A stretch of DNA of 64,000 bases. Origin: Rotaria sp. Silwood1. Its lineage: Eukaryota > Rotifera > Eurotatoria > Philodinida > Philodinidae. Shown here piece after piece: positions 41,001 to 54,500 of the stretch. The DNA is taken from NCBI GenBank assembly GCA_905250075.1, contig CAJNOP010000188.1, forward strand, positions 87,390 through 151,389, written 5' to 3'. The stretch's first letter is position 1, and the number at the start of each line of letters is the position of its first letter. The notes beneath the pieces were generated by a model. That model had not been told where the DNA came from. It worked only from the letters and a program-made list of their open reading frames with translations, and searched no databases. A program made the translations under genes and the position numbers.

Positions 41001-41392
41001 TATCTCTTCTCTAAAATGAAGAAATTTTAAAGCATTTTGTTTTTGTTTTTTTTGTTTTTTTTCAACTTTATTTTAGTGCTTATCTTTTCCAATTCATTGA
41101 AATAAATATCTCTCGTATTAAGCACACACATATAGACGCACAAATGAAAAAGATGAGCATAGAATAGCATCATCATCACTTTAGTCGTAATCAAAAACAA
41201 AAAACAAAAAAAAAAAAAAAAAGAAGAAGAAAGATCTTTCGATTCGTGAAAAATAGAAGAAAATTCTTCGATAGAACAACACATAAATCATACAAAAAAA
41301 AGAAAAAATTTATGAATATATATTTTATGTATAGAAACAGTTCAATGTATGTATATGTGTTGGAATGCGAATGCTATATTCATTGTAAATTA

Positions 41393-41398
41393 TTTATT
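41393..41398 (-). terminator. poly(A) signal overlapping the DnaJ stop
   Basis: AATAAA on the minus strand begins on the last base of the TAA stop. Such overlap of stop and signal is a sign of very compact 3' ends. Confidence 0.4.
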
Positions 41399-43384
41399 TA
41401 TTTAATCGCTTGTACAACTCCATTGATTTTCTTTGATTTTATTTGACCATCTTCTTCAATTATTTCTGTTATTTGACCATTTTCTTCCACTCTAAAATAT
41501 ACTTTGTAAATAATAATACTCAAAATTTTTCTTACCGTGTAGTAGTTATACGTCGACCATTAATCATTTTAGTAGATTTAGTTGTTTTTTTCGATAGTGG
41601 TCGAGAACCGCCACTACTAAAAATAAATAATGACAAATATTTTTGACATATATATATATAGATACAGACCCAAATGATATATTAAATGATGAAACAGTTC
41701 CCATATTATTTCCTCCAAAATCACCGGCAAATGAATCATGATCGAATAAAGACATTCTCATTGGAGAAAAAAAATTATCGAACAAAGTCATTTGCTGTGG
41801 TGCACGTCTTGATGTGGAGGAATGCTGATCTCGATTACGACGATGACGTTGTAAATCAGCAAATGGATGCATACCAAAACCTAAAATAAATAATAATACA
41901 TTTAATTACATAACATTAATACTTTAATTCATAAATGTTTTAACTATAGATATGTCAAACATTCCCAATCACCTCATGCGCTATGCGAGCATCATTTGGG
42001 GAAAAAAAAATAAATAGAAAAAAATGTTTTATTCTTCTGGTATCCTCACCAGAAGGAAAAATATGATGTGGCCACATGTCTAAAAAATAAGCAAAAAAAG
42101 CAACATATGCAAGCTCGCACTTAATTCACTATAAATCAATTTATTATTTTCAAAACAAAAAAAAAAGTAATAAAACATATTGACTTACCAAAATCATCAT
42201 CCATGCCAAAATGGGACATGAACTGTTCAAAAATATCGAATGGATTGTGAAAATGAAATGTTCGATTAAGAAAGTCTTCTGAAAATCCTCCATATACATC
42301 GCTAGATGAAAAACCACCACCACCACCACCATGACCGTTTGATAAACCAGCTCGACCCAATTGATCATATTTTCGACGTTTATCTTCTGCAATTTATTTT
42401 AAAAATCCATTATGTATTAATATCAATTAGTTAAGAGCATGATTAATATAATATAGAGCAGCAGCAACAGCAATAGTCGTCAATTTTAATTTTTCTACAA
42501 TTTCCCCGATGTTTTATTTCTACGATTTCCTACCTTTACTCTTTTCTTTGAATACTTGTTTATTATTAATTGCTGTTCCATTTTTATGAAATATATTACG
42601 TTTAATAGTTTTCAATGGTGATGTAATTTTCGAGAGATTGTGTAAATTCATATCATCGGAAATTGTTGATGAATGTTTATTTGATATTTCATTTGATTTA
42701 TCAATATTTCTCATTGATTTTGTACGACGAAGAGTAGAAGTTGAAGGAACTGAAGAAATTGGACAATGATCAAATGTATCATAACTAATAAGTTTAAAAT
42801 CTTGAAATTGTTTTCCATTCTTTTGTATACATGGAATTTCAAGTAAATCAATTGATTGAACATGATCTGGAATTTTATGTGCACCCAATGCAACTGCTGA
42901 TGATTTAATACTTTGTTGACCAAGTAATAAGAGTCTTTCTCGTTCTTTCTTTGATTGAATTGGTTGTGAAATGTTTTCATCATAAGATATAAATGATTTA
43001 CGTAAAGGACGAGGAAAAGTTGTTTTTGGAAATTCAATATGATCAACACGATGACGAAAAGATTTTTCTTCGGATTTTGGAATTAATATTGGTGGTTGAA
43101 CAAATTTAGCTCGATTAATTGGTTGTGTACGAGTGGGTTGATTTTTAATTGGATTAAAATTATTTATAGTAGTTGCACGATAAGCAGCTTCTAATTGTTG
43201 TTCAACAAGTTGAGTTAATGCAAATGTATCAAAATATTGTGTTTCATCTACTGGTGTTATTGTTGTTCGTCTATAATGATCGTTCAATGTTTGTCGTCGT
43301 TTTAAAGAAGGTTTTTTCTTTTGATTTATTTCTTGTTTATTATTTACTTCTTTATTTATCTCTTGTCTATGTATTTTTGTATTG

Positions 43385-43418
<34 letters not shown>

Positions 43419-44301
43419 CTGGTTGTTGTGAATGATGAACATAATCATGTATTTTAACAAATCGATCGATATCATTAGATAAATTTAAATTTGAAAAACG
43501 ATTTTTTTTTGTTAAATGATCATTATCTTCTGGAATGATATTAAAATGTCGTTTAACAAATTTTAAATTTGAACTATTTTTATCATATTGAAAATCATAA
43601 TGAATTGACATATTTATTTCATGAACAACATTTGGATTTAAATCATTTTCATTTTCAAATAAGGAAATTTCTTCATAATCATATTGATTTATTGGATTTA
43701 AAAATGATAATATTGTATCTTGTTCATTATTATTATATTTTCTAACTTCTTCATCACAAACTTTTAAAAATTCATCATCAATAATTACTGCACGAAATAA
43801 TGCTTCAAGTTCTTCATTTGTTCTTTCGCTATAAATTATTGATGGACCCAATTGATCATATAAAAATCGTCCACGACCTGTTTATATTTTTATTAGGGGA
43901 AAGAAAAAGAAAAAGAAACGACTACTGCTGATGCTGCTTTTAAAATGCAATAAAAAGCTTAAATTTTCTAAAAAAGAAAAAAAAAAAAAAAAATTTTTTT
44001 CTTTTTCTACTTACTATCAGATAAAACTTCATAAGCTTCAGATATTAATTTAAATTTTTCTTCTGCTTGAGCTTTGTTTGTAAGATTTTTATCTGGATGC
44101 CACTAAAAAAAATTTGTATTTCAAATATATAATAAACAATTTAACAATGAAAACTTACCTTGAGAGCTAAACGACGATATCTAAAAATAGAATATAATAC
44201 TTAATTAAAAGATTATTATCTATAGATATAACATACGCTTTTTTGATTTCATCTTCTGTGGCCGTTTTATCCACCTCAAGTATTTCATAAAAATCGGCCA
44301 T
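41398..44301 (-). CDS. DNAJB6-like Hsp40 co-chaperone, short isoform
   Basis: Seven exons, 44301-44237, 44180-44159, 44102-44015, 42386-42189, 41880-41670, 41616-41536 and 41491-41398, give 252 residues. The J domain (1-70) has the HPD motif in WHPDKN (exon 3) and ends in [11 protein letters not shown] (exon 4). A Gly/Phe-rich linker follows, then a Ser/Phe region. The C-terminal block [14 protein letters not shown] plus [10 protein letters not shown] and KINGV matches the DNAJB6/DNAJB2 tail. Such proteins stimulate Hsp70 ATPase and suppress aggregation, including of polyglutamine proteins. Exon 2 is only 22 bp. A 1.36-kb alternative exon lies between exons 3 and 4 and is listed separately. 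An HSF-like TTCGAGAA (44656-44663) and a CRE palindrome (44590-44597) lie upstream. A TTTTTAG acceptor about 20 bp before the ATG suggests trans-splicing or a leader intron. Confidence 0.88.
42513..42518 (-). terminator. poly(A) signal of the DnaJ long isoform
   Basis: AATAAA on the minus strand one base after the TAG of the alternative exon, supporting its use as a terminal exon. Confidence 0.5.
42520..43877 (-). CDS. alternative terminal exon of the DnaJ gene (long isoform)
   Basis: This exon has a good acceptor (TATAAACAG) in the same phase as exon 4. Joined to exons 1-3 it gives 510 residues: an intact J domain closing with [11 protein letters not shown], then 440 residues of new sequence. 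The closing words of both exons match; the bases ATATGATCAATTGGGTC are identical in both, so one exon is probably a copy of the other's start. The new part is polar and probably disordered, with a run of about 10 glutamines near 43385-43412, basic patches and no known domain. It ends at TAG (42522-42520), with AATAAA starting 2 bases later (42518-42513). A GTAGGA donor just before the stop would also allow splicing onward. Without exons 1-3 it has no proper ATG start, so it depends on this gene. Confidence 0.7.
43385..43417 (-). repeat. CAA microsatellite (poly-Gln) in DnaJ alternative exon
   Basis: A run of CAA triplets on the minus strand encodes about ten glutamines in the long DnaJ isoform. 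It is in frame and pure, hence probably length-variable. Confidence 0.8.
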
Positions 44302-45712
44302 TATTCTTTTTTTTGTCTTACTAAAAATAAAAAAACAACAATGAAATAAAGAAAACAATTATTTACAGAAGTCTTATTCTCAATGCGTCGTAGTTACTTT
44401 TTTTTTCTCATCTAATATACTCTACTGTACATGTCTCTTTTTTTCTTCTTCTCCGAAAGAAAACGAGCCTCGACGAGTCGTATTCATTGGTTTAACTAAC
44501 TATGTGCATTATGTATGTAAAGAAAGAAAAAAACAAAAGAAAACAAAAGCGACAAGAGATCGACAACGTCTTTTCTTTTTTTTTTGTGATGACGTCAAGT
44601 CTGACAATGATCATCCTTGTCACAATTGATTGCTCTTCAAATTTACCTTGAATTGTTCGAGAATGATCTTGATAATCAATGAAAAAAACCTTCACGCCAC
44701 AATGATATAATGATTGAGCTGATGAACCTTTTTATTATTAAACAAATCAGTACATTAGATTGTCCAATAAATTATAAATACATACTTATTTAAACGTTAT
44801 TTGTTATAGAAAAACTTACCAGATATATATATTTATATATATACAAAAAAAGAGAGTAGAATTAATCTAAAAATAAATGATATATATAAGAAAAATTCTA
44901 TTCATAATGACTATCTTTCGATAAATAGTTTTTCTTATCTTTGTCTCGCCTACTACCGAGTAAGCAACAAAAAAAAACTCGTATTTCGATATTTCTCCAG
45001 ATCAGCAACACCGCAAGATCTACATTGTTTGACGTGCTAGACAAGTTAGACCAATTAGTATATAGAATGCCGTCAATCTGGAAAACAAGCCCTAACTTCT
45101 TATTGTTTTGTCTATATAGGAAAGTAGCATGAAATCATTTTCATCCTTCTCGAACAATCAACAAATGTTCGTCATTTACAAACTATTCTGTCGTAATATA
45201 AATTAATAACAAGGAAGAAGAAGAAAAAAAAACAAAAACTGACAACTCCTACAACTTTTTTTAATAAATCAAAACAAACATTGACTATACTTGGAAAAAG
45301 AAAAACATTCACGTGTATAACGTAAAAGATTTTTTCATCAAGAAAGATAAAAACTCAAATTCTCGAATATACATTAAAGTCGAAAAAAACAAAAGAAGAC
45401 AAAACACATACATACTCAATGATAATTTCTTTTCAACAGCACTTTTTATTTTATTGATCAGAATACTCTTTATTAAGAGAAGAAAAAAAAAAGGCGGCGA
45501 ACAATAAATGGACGTCAAATACGAAGGACGAATAAATAAATAAAAAAACAGAAAAAGATCAATGAAAATTTTTCATTGGAGAAAACTTTATCCAACAAGA
45601 ATAAATCTACTTGCATCACTGAGTTAATACGAGGAAATATATTCATCATGTGCTTGAGTTATTAGAACGTATCAGCTGTTTTGTCTAGTGATAATATTCA
45701 TAGTGTTAAATA
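44302..45712. promoter_or_regulatory. shared upstream region of DnaJ (-) and FBXO42 (+)
   Basis: A 1.4-kb divergent intergenic region with no convincing gene. It contains TGACGTCA at 44590-44597 and the HSF-type half-site pairs TTCGAGAA (44656-44663) and TTCTCGAA (45147-45154). The heat-shock-like sites would suit a DnaJ promoter, but single TTCnnGAA pairs are weak evidence. Confidence 0.35.
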
Positions 45713-48671
45713 ATGAACAATAATGATGAAATTTGTATTTATTCAAAATCTATAGAAGATCTACCTGAAGAAATTTTATTACGTATTTTTCGATATCTTT
45801 TACCTTATAAGTAAAGATAAATATTTATCTTTTAAGGAGATCTACTAAATCTTTTTTTTTATTATTTTTATACAGTGATTATGCATCTATTCGACTTGTT
45901 TGTCAACAATGGGAAAGACTTTGGCGTGTGATTAAAAATTGGCGTATGAAAACATTTCATGATAGTTTATCTTTATCAACATCATCAGTTTCTATTCATT
46001 GGCATTTAATTGATCCACCAACAAAATTTAATTTAACACCACGTTTTTCACATTCTGTTTGTTATGTTGATTCAAAACGAATGTTATATGTATTTGGTGG
46101 TAATAGAGATATGGCAACATCACTTAATGATTTTTGGCGTTTAAATTTATCAACACGAAGGTTTTATTTTAAATTTTAAATTTGATTTTTTTTTGATTTT
46201 TTTTTTTGAAATTTTTAGTTGGGAAAGAATTTTAGCAACAGGAAGTTATCCACCACCAAAATGTTCATCAACATTTATTGATGATGAACAAGGAAATTTA
46301 TTATTATTTGGTGGTCGTTCAATGATTTATATTGATGATATACATATGCGTGAACAACTTCATAATGAACTTCATTCATATTCATTAGAAAGAAATTCTT
46401 GGAATTTACATGTAAATTTAAATGAACCTGGACCTATTTGTGATCATAGTGCATCAATTATTAATATTAATAATCAAAAACGAATGATTATTTTTGGTGG
46501 ATCTATGATAATAAATGATCAAAATCAACAATCAACACCTCAAAGAACAAATGATTTATGGCAATGGACAGATATTCATACAAATATTTGGACAATGATT
46601 CATGTTAATGGAACTAAACCAGAACCAAGAAAAGGTTATTTAACAATATATATATATATATATGTGTTATGAGCAAAATTGAAATTCAGTCAAATTTGAA
46701 ACTTGCCTAGTCGAAATTGAAATTTTAATTTTGACTGGGCAAATTTCAAATTTGACTGAATTTCAATTTTGCCCATAACATATATATATATTTAGAAATA
46801 CAAACCTTGTGTAATAGCGATGCAGTTGTTAATCATTGAAAGACTTATTTTATCTGTTTTTCGACTTCACCAATCGTTTTACTTAATCATACAAAAAAAT
46901 GTGATAAGGAAGTAATTTGTATATATGACAACTAGACGTTATTTATATGCAGTGTGTGATCGTATACTAACAATGCTTGTCACAGTTTATGACCTTCTTA
47001 TATTTACGTTTGTCACGGTTTGTAATGACCTCTAACTGATATCTGTCATGATTTGTAATGACCTTCGACTGATGTTTGTCATGGTCTGTTGGAAGAGGAT
47101 AGGGACAAGTCTAAATTTTTACACCTATACATCAATATTACTTTTAAATTGTGTTTTATACAAACACTTAGAGCATATTATAAATAGAAGCGAAGGTACT
47201 TGAATACCGTAAAGAAACTTTCACTTAATATTGACTTATTGTAAAGTTTTGCTTGATATTTTTCATAATTCTTCAACTAGTTTCATAATAATAGAATTTC
47301 GATAAGAGTTGTTGATTATGATATGTGGCAATAATACTGAATCCGTACATTTTGAATTAGTTCTAATAGAACTAAGATAGAAAGTGATGAGTCTTCACCT
47401 TTAGAAAGAAAAAATAAAGATGTATTAAATTATCGATTTGAATTTTTTTATTTAGTTTTGTTTTCAATCGATCTTTCTTGAAACAAATCTATTTTTAGAA
47501 ATGTTTACAATAAATTTTGAAATTATCAAATGAGAATTCAAATTTCTTATTAGATTTTATCATTTAGAAGTTAAATAAATATTCTATTTGAAATTCAAAG
47601 TTGATTTTCTTTTAAACAATCATTTTATACCTTTTTTCCTTTCGTAACAAAAAGAAAGTCACAGTTTTAGAAAATCGTTGAAAAACTATTGAAAAAAATC
47701 AATCATATCTATGATTCTATGTATCTTTATATTCTCTTTCTATTTTTGAAAACCGTTCATCTTATCAAATATATATTCAAAATACTTTTAAGTATTATGA
47801 TTACATATCCTAATAAATCTAGAAGTTTATTCTTTCCTATCATTTATATAGAGTAAGAAAATTTTGCTTAATGATTCTATACAATATAGAAATTCTATTC
47901 ATTCTTACTTTTTCGTATATAAAATAAATATTTTCTTATGTTTTTGTTTTTCTATTAGGTCATTCACAATTTACATTAAATTCTCAAAATATTTTAATTG
48001 TTGGAGGTTCATCTTTAACTTGTGTTTGTCGTGATGTATGGATTTTTTCATTTCAAACAAATCAATGGACACAAATAACAGTTAATAATCAATATCCAAA
48101 TGATTTTGCACCAAATAATGATGATTTATCTTATTTACCATTTTGTATGGTATCATCATCAAATATATTAATAACATTTGGTCGATTAAAACGATATCCA
48201 ACTGAAAATGAACGTCATACATATAGTCAATATGATTTTTCTCATTGTGATAAAAAATCTCGTGAAGATTTATCAACATCATCTCTTCCAAGTAGTTCAA
48301 GTGATGAAAATGATGAAACAAATCGTTATTCAATAATACATAAACGAACACAATTACCATTAATTACTTATAAATATACTATGATGGATATATCAACAGG
48401 TTTTCAAATGTATCGACTTGATTTATCAAATATATTTTCATCAAATCCATCTGTAACATGGTTACCATCAAAATGTACAAATGTATTTGGTAGTCCATCA
48501 CGTTCATCACTTTATTATTCATTAATATATGCTCGAAGTGAACTTATTCTTTTTGGTGGTATAGAAAAAAAAAAATTATATTTACAAAAACATTTCTTAG
48601 AAAAAGATAATCGATTTCAATCGATATCAGGGACACTTGCTTTTATTACAATATCAAATATTGCTCTTTAG
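45713..48671 (+). CDS. FBXO42: F-box/Kelch protein, FBXO42 ortholog
   Basis: Four exons, 45713-45810, 45876-46160, 46219-46634 and 47959-48671, give 503 residues (human 717). The F-box is at about 16-60 (LPEEILLRIFRYLLPY, then LVCQQWERLW). Kelch repeats follow, with the signature RFSHSVCYVD, YVFGG and NDFWRL, then LLLFGG, MIIFGGS and ILIVGGS. The last segment, LILFGGIEKKK with LAFITI, corresponds to the C-terminal blade of FBXO42, while the long proline-rich linker of vertebrates is much shorter. FBXO42 is the substrate adaptor of an SCF ubiquitin ligase; human substrates include p53. Introns 2 and 3 use weak donors (GTTTTA, GTTATT). A splice acceptor (TTTTGTCTAG) lies about 24 bp before the ATG. 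Intron 3 (46635-47958) is long and holds a hairpin element and a minisatellite. Confidence 0.88.
46666..46779. repeat. 114-bp near-perfect foldback in FBXO42 intron 3
   Basis: Arms 46666-46707 and 46737-46779 are reverse complements with two or three differences. The loop region (AGTCGAAATT...AATTTTGACT) pairs too, so the RNA would form one long hairpin. TA dinucleotide runs abut both ends, consistent with insertion into a TA microsatellite by a Tc1/mariner-type MITE. Alternatively it is a small-RNA precursor. Confidence 0.75.
46977..47090 (+). repeat. 33-bp minisatellite, about 3.4 copies
   Basis: Consecutive diverged units each contain TGTCA(C/T)(G/A)(G/A)TTTGTAATGACCT followed by an ACTGAT stretch. 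They lie within FBXO42 intron 3, downstream of the foldback element. Confidence 0.6.
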
Positions 48672-48681
48672 ATTTTATTTA

Positions 48682-48706
48682 TTTCATTAAAATTCTAGAT
48701 ATAAAT
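48682..48706 (+). promoter_or_regulatory. putative trans-splice acceptor before GABARAP
   Basis: The 35-bp gap between the FBXO42 stop (48671) and the GABARAP ATG (48707) contains ATTAAA, a weak poly(A) signal, and then the acceptor AAATTCTAG, 7 bp before the ATG. There is no room for an independent promoter. Confidence 0.55.
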
Positions 48707-50099
<1,393 letters not shown>

Positions 50100-51591
50100 T
50101 CTAATTATCAACAACGATCTAAACATGTACATTAAACATATTTCTTCTTTTTGACAATGATACTTTAAACAGAATATAGCCGGTAGAAGTTATTCTTTTT
50201 TCTTGTCTATATTTATCTTCCTTTGAACATTGTATTATTTATTTTTTCTTTATTCTTTTGATTGAAATATATTTATCTGAAATCATTAGTTTATAGAATA
50301 TACTATAGACTTATATGCTAGTTAGATATGAACATAGTTATTTTGATTTGATTTATAAACTTTTAAGTAGTAACACATTTAAGAATGATAGTTAAACGGT
50401 AGTATATTTTAAAGTTTTCTAAATAAACGAAAAAACTTTTTTCAAATAGAAATTTTTTTTTATCCTAAAATAACAAGAGAATGTTTCTACCATTGAGTAT
50501 AATAATAATATTTAAGAAAAAAACAGATTTATATTTCCATGTAAACTATACATTATTGAGAATCAAATAAAGACATATGTAGAAACGAAATATTTTTGAA
50601 GAATTTTCTAATATATAACTGCATATCAATACTAAACATAATTATAAACTTCGCATATTAATGAACAAATTGAAAATTTTTATTTAAAAATACTCAATAA
50701 AATAGGAGTTTTCATCATGTCTGAGTGAATTTGGAGAAGGCTGAATACTAAACAATTGAACATGTTGAAGTTAACATGATGTAAGTAAACAAAAAGCAAT
50801 ATAAACATGAAACAAACAAAGCTTCTGTTAATATTGTCCATGTAAGAAAAAAAAAGCACTAAATACCTTGTTTTCTGAAGTTTTATCCATGTCTGATAGA
50901 AAATGAAAAGAAATAACGTGAAGTAACAGAAATTCCAACCCAGAAATAACCATAGAAACAAAAGGCAAGTGTAACGGAATTATTTCCAACATGAAATTGA
51001 AATCAACCAGTAAATAGTTGAATTAATCATCCATAAAAACATATTTATTTCGTATAATATATGTGATATTGCAAGATCGAGTTGGCTCTTCTCGAGATAA
51101 TGATTCTTGCATGTCCTATGTATCTGTGCAATCCAAAGTAGAAGTTTGCCCTTCTGAAGTTTACAGCCACTTCTATACCAGAGAAAATCTGGATAATATA
51201 ATACAAACAATTCATGAATTCTACACTGAAATAAATGGACAATCAATAATACTTTATTTGAAAATAAAACGGATCAGAAATGAACGGCAGTTGACAGTAT
51301 ACGTCTAATAAATATGAAATGAATATTGCGTTAATATCAATGCTTTCGATTAAAATCTAATGAATTTTCAGCTAATCTTTTTTATTTCTTTATCATAATC
51401 AATGAAAATACACCAAACACTTCATAAAAAGTGTTTATGAATTCGAAGATTTCAAAAAAAAAGAACTTCTCATTGTTTTAGTTTGTGTTACTTTGATAAA
51501 ATGGACATGCTTTTATTATCATATTTGTTGTGTATATCTGCCTGATAACACTTGTCATTAGAAACATTCACGTTTGTTTTTTGACTTGAAA
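50100..51591. other. intergenic, unconfirmed open frames
   Basis: Overlapping open frames occur on both strands at 50980-51308; the plus-strand one (51063-51308, 81 codons) is cysteine-poor and hydrophilic, with AATAAA inside its frame. Neither shows a domain, and they exclude each other. Base composition here is less AT-rich than in the flanks, so a genuine exon or remnant is possible but not supported. Confidence 0.35.
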
Positions 51592-54500
51592 ATGCATATA
51601 TTTACTTATTGTATCTCATTGTTATATATGATTAATTTAACATTATGTTCATTTTCAATTTATGTTGTTCCATCTTCATTAGAAACAAGTCGAAAAGATG
51701 GTTCATTAGAATATCCATTTTCAACAATTGAACAGGCTCGTGATTATCTTCGTACAATTATTCGATTATCATATAGACGTGTAGCTCTTTATCCTACTTA
51801 TCATTTTATAAAAAATCATACATTGATATTTGATGAACGTGATCATTTAACAATTTATACAACAATGACACATGAAGAACGAAATAAAATTCAATTATTA
51901 AGAAAAAATTCTTTGATTGAATTAGATTTTCCAATAATTAGTGGAGGTATTCGTTTAACGAACTGGATTAATAATAAAGGAGTAAGTATAGAGAAATATT
52001 TTATGAATAAGAATAAATTTTATCTTCTGTAAAGATTTGGAATATTATTGTTCCTAGTTCTTTACCTGCAGTAACTCAATTATTTGTTAATGGTCATCGT
52101 GCTATACGTAGTCGTTTACCTGAAACAGGTTATTTTACTTATGAAAAAGGACTTGATAATCGTACACATCTTGCCTATCAAGGTTTTATTTATCGTGAAA
52201 ATCAATTTAATAATATAACACTTAGTTCAACATCAATAACTGAATTTATTATTTATCATTCATTGACAACATCACGTCATTATTTTTCTAAGATATATTC
52301 ACAAAATCGTACTATAATATTTTCTAATCCATGTCTATCAGTTATTGGTAATACATCAATTAGTAAACAATCAGGTCAACGTTTTCATCTTGAAAATGTT
52401 CATGAAGGAATGTTAATTCAAGAAGGTTCATATTATTTCGATTCAGAAACACAAATTTTATATTATCATCCACGAAAAAATGAAAGTCTACAAACAACAA
52501 TTATTATATTACCAATTTTTGAAACAATTATATCAATTATGAATGTTCATCAAATGGAATGGAATTCTATTGGAATTGAACATAGTGCATGGATGATGTC
52601 CATAATTAATAGAAGTATTCCGATCGATGGACGAGCAGCTGCTGATTATTTAGATAAATCAATAGTTACTGTTTATTTACGTAATTCAAGTGAAATTAAA
52701 TTCAATAATATAAAAATTGCACATACAGCCGGTTATGCAATACAAATAGATCGACAATGTAAACAAATTACTATTGAAAATAGTCGAATGTATGATTTAG
52801 GAGCTGGTGGTGTGAGAATAGGTATAGGAACAAAGAATGAAAATGAATATCAAGAACTGATAGAAAATATTATTATCAGAAGTTGTACATTGTATGATGG
52901 TGGTCATCTGTTTCCAATGGGTGTCGGAATACTTGTACAACGTGCAACAATGAATATTTTAATAACACAAAATACTTTTTATCAATTTTTCTATACCGCT
53001 ATTCAAATAGGTTGGTCATGGTAAGTTTTATTTGTTTAATTCAAAATATTTTCACCATATATTCATCATTACTTTTCACATTTCTTGATCAAAAATGTTG
53101 ATGGACTGATCTCTTTTTATTCAATCCACTTGACTCGTATTTCTTAAACAGATCAGATTTCTGACGAGTCACAAGCTTACTGACGAAGTATTTTCATGAT
53201 TTACCGGTTTAACGAATCTTCGTTCTAGTCATGTATCTACTTGTTTTAAAGCATATATGTATACATGTACTTTAGTTGTGACTGTGGGGTGTGGACCCTC
53301 TCTTAGATGCACCGAACCAAAAATCTACATCTGTACCAATAACCAACTTTGTTGAATCATATGTCACTAGTTCGTTAAATATAAAAATAGTTGTATCTGG
53401 TAAATTAATATTGAATATACAGGGTGTCCCAAAAGTCCGTCGGAAAAGTTAATTCAAATATCTCTTATACAACTCAAGCAATTTAATTGATTTTTTTATA
53501 ATGTGTTAGTATGTTCTTTAAAGTTTTATTTCACATAATTTAGTTTGCAACAAATATTCAAAATGATTACCATGAAGTATAATACCTAAATCCATCGTTT
53601 TTGAAATCTCTAAAAAAAATTGCAGAAAGTTTATTTTCGAGCTAATTTCGTTTCGTTATCGGTTCTTATTTTGAATTCAACCAAATCTTTATATATATAT
53701 CTTATGTATATAGGTCTCTACTTTATATTTGTTAATAAACCATTCAAATGAAAAGAGACTTTGTATGAAAAAAAAGAGCTCTTCTGATTGTGGATATTTT
53801 GTAATTTGCGTATCAAAGTGATATAATTTCAACTCGATCTTATGAATCTTCTCTATGACATGATAGGAGAAATTACACTCTATATGGATTCATTAGATGA
53901 TATTCAGTGATAATTCGTCCTGATATTGTCCATGGAATGAAGTAGGCTGTTGCAACAACCCGAACACTTGATAGTGGCACATTTTCACAATTATCATAAA
54001 CTTTGCTGATTTTCTCTTTTGTAGTTTTTGAAGGTCTTTCAAATTGTTGTCTGTTTACTACTATACTCATTTCGCAAAGGCCTTGAAAAGCGGCAATAGC
54101 ACAGTCCATGTGTAGCGTTTTTATGTCAAATTCGACTTGCATTTTTCCTTTCACAATGATAGGTAACTCAAATTTGGGCATTAATAGAACTATTCTAATT
54201 CTAATAGTTATAGGCACAGACATTTATCCAAAAATATACAGAACAAAACTTTAAAGAACATACTAACATACTATAAAAAAATCGATTAAATTGCTTGAGT
54301 CGTATAAGAGATATTTGAATTAACTTTTCCAACGGACTTTTGGGACACCCTGTATGAGCGTATGCTATTACTTTCACTGTTTGTTATGCAGAAGTTTAAT
54401 TGAAATTTTGTAATATTTATGTATATGCTCAGAAATGGAAGATAATATTCTACTTATAAAAATCTTAGTGTTAAAAATAATTAAAAAACGAATGTATGAA

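Noticed and set aside
41246..41646. Plus-strand frames across the DnaJ 3' exons
   Set aside because: Shadows of minus-strand DnaJ exons and of low-complexity A/T runs.
50980..51308. Overlapping open frames on opposite strands
   Set aside because: They exclude one another and neither has recognisable features; AATAAA lies inside the plus-strand frame.
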